Origin: Reinekea blandensis MED297
GTDB taxonomy: Bacteria > Pseudomonadota > Gammaproteobacteria > Pseudomonadales > Natronospirillaceae
Direction of reading: 5' to 3'
DNA: 64,000 nucleotides
Assembly (NCBI RefSeq): GCF_000153185.1
Contig: NZ_CH724151.1
Location: forward strand, 573,154-637,153
The stretch's first letter is position 1, and every line of letters begins with the position of its first letter. The position numbers and the translations under genes are program-made. The notes under the pieces are model-generated. The model searched no databases. It worked only from the letters and a program-made list of their open reading frames with translations, and was not told the DNA's origin. Shown here in pieces: positions 63,248 to 64,000 of this stretch.

Positions 63248-63706
63248 CTACGCAAGTTCAATTATAAAATCATCCCACAATCTTACGCACTCTTTTGCTA
63301 AATCAAGTGCATCAATATTTTCATTGCTACTCATGACACGGTATTTACAACTCATAACACTAAGTTCGTCACCAAACTTTGATGTTAACCGTTCCCTACC
63401 GCTGACATGTGGCTGATTTTCTGTTCGAGTACGCCGAGTTAGGCGACAGTGCTTTAAGCCATTAGCCAAATCAGTACATACGCTTAAGGCCCTGTGAGTA
63501 TCTATGTATTCATCTACTTCCCTTGAGCTAATATTGAAATTTTCATCATGAATAAGCCAGTCTCGAACATGATAACAATGAATAAAGAAGGACATGACAT
63601 CATCATCATAACACTCCCTATTATAGCCAGGCGAAAGTTGAACACCCTCATATATAGCTTCGAGTCTTTTAAAATATCTTTTAACTATCTCAAATTGTTC
63701 CAACAA
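63248..63706 (-). CDS. Hypothetical protein, unrecognised
   Basis: 152 residues, rich in His, Cys, Tyr and Asp (GYNRECYDDDVMSFFIHCYHVRDWLIHDENF). The pattern of a helical protein with an HxxR/W-D run resembles toxin or nucleotidyltransferase-associated helical bundles only loosely. Not recognised. A+T-rich codons differ from genes left of 61 kb. Confidence 0.5.
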   Translation of the reverse strand: MLEQFEIVKRYFKRLEAIYEGVQLSPGYNRECYDDDVMSFFIHCYHVRDWLIHDENFNISSREVDEYIDTHRALSVCTDLANGLKHCRLTRRTRTENQPHVSGRERLTSKFGDELSVMSCKYRVMSSNENIDALDLAKECVRLWDDFIIELA

Positions 63707-64000
63707 TACTTACCTCAGCTACATAACATTTGTTAGACAGCTGCCATCTATTCACATCGACGAGATCCAGTCCGGGACGCCATGCCACCCTTAGCCACAC
63801 TGCTAAGCCTATCTTGGTCACCTTAATGGTCCGTGTCAATTTGGAAAACAAGAAACCTAAACGTTTACTTCTGCTTCTAAAATCGGCAGCAAGCTAAAAG
63901 TATTGCAAAGAGGAAAAGAAGTTTTGAATCTACCACACGGTCACTTTAAAAAGCTTTGAACATGCAGTTTTTTTTTGCACATACAACGACGCTTTCTTAC
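63707..64000. other. Right edge, no gene seen
   Basis: 294 bp to the window edge. Several stops in all frames and A+T-rich. A perfect TTAGC / GCTAA repeat lies near 63793-63808. Nothing else was seen. Confidence 0.4.

Noticed and set aside
61891..64000. Integron attC sites
   Set aside because: TAAC/GTTA-like fragments were seen near gene ends, but no pair of full core sites with a folding attC was found.
1..64000. CRISPR arrays, rRNA and tRNA genes
   Set aside because: No direct repeat with spacers, no tRNA cloverleaf and no rRNA sequence was recognised by eye.

Overview
The window looks like chromosomal DNA of a marine-type gammaproteobacterium, probably of the Oceanospirillales (Saccharospirillum or Reinekea-like). 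This is judged from protein character and gene order, not from a search. Gene orders shared with E. coli and Pseudomonas include ygfB-pepP divergent from zapA with 6S RNA and the 5-FTHF cyclo-ligase gene beside it, ubiE-ubiJ-ubiB running into tatABC, and hemB divergent from trxA with rho next. No rRNA, tRNA, CRISPR array, prophage or intact insertion sequence was seen.

Left third (0-25 kb): a periplasmic binding domain fused to PAS-GGDEF; an M32 carboxypeptidase; a RimK-like ATP-grasp ligase followed by a GNAT plus C39-like peptidase fusion; an MFS transporter; a ModF-like double ABC ATPase; the pepP/ygfB and zapA/6S RNA/cyclo-ligase cluster, with a lipoprotein gene placed between zapA and 6S RNA; an EVE protein; a lone cyclic-nucleotide-binding domain; a small copper cluster (PCuAC, DUF2946-like); a PQQ-type sugar dehydrogenase; and a five-gene minus-strand run of persulfide dioxygenase, SRPBCC, two YbjQ-type proteins and an M48 protease.

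Middle (23-45 kb): a CoA-acylating-type aldehyde dehydrogenase with an N-terminal cNMP-binding-like domain; a two-gene plus-strand unit of a triple-repeat protein with an ISL3-transposase-like N-terminus and a FIST-like protein; HopJ-family protein, di-haem cytochrome c, SPOR-domain protein, aroE and a GGDEF-EAL protein; the long ubiE-ubiJ-ubiB-hisE-hint-tatABC run; hemB/trxA; rho with a strong promoter and terminator, followed by hairpin repeats with paired base changes; a periplasmic solute-binding protein and a Cache-type chemoreceptor with a sigma-28-like promoter.

Right third (45-64 kb): a GNAT-nitrilase fusion; Tat-exported PhoX behind a double Pho box that may also serve a divergent secreted protein; an SDR and an adenosylhomocysteinase-like protein with an altered active site; a CAP-domain protein; a small kinase-fold protein; a YbiT-like ABC-F protein; and a two-gene pyruvate:ferredoxin oxidoreductase system with a GltD-like flavoprotein. 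From about 61.9 kb to the right edge the DNA turns A+T-rich and holds a broken YciI-like gene and small orphan genes, which looks acquired.

The genes most worth following are the RimK/GNAT-C39 pair, the cNMP-ALDH fusion, the triple-repeat/FIST pair, the PFOR pair, and the repeat cluster after rho.
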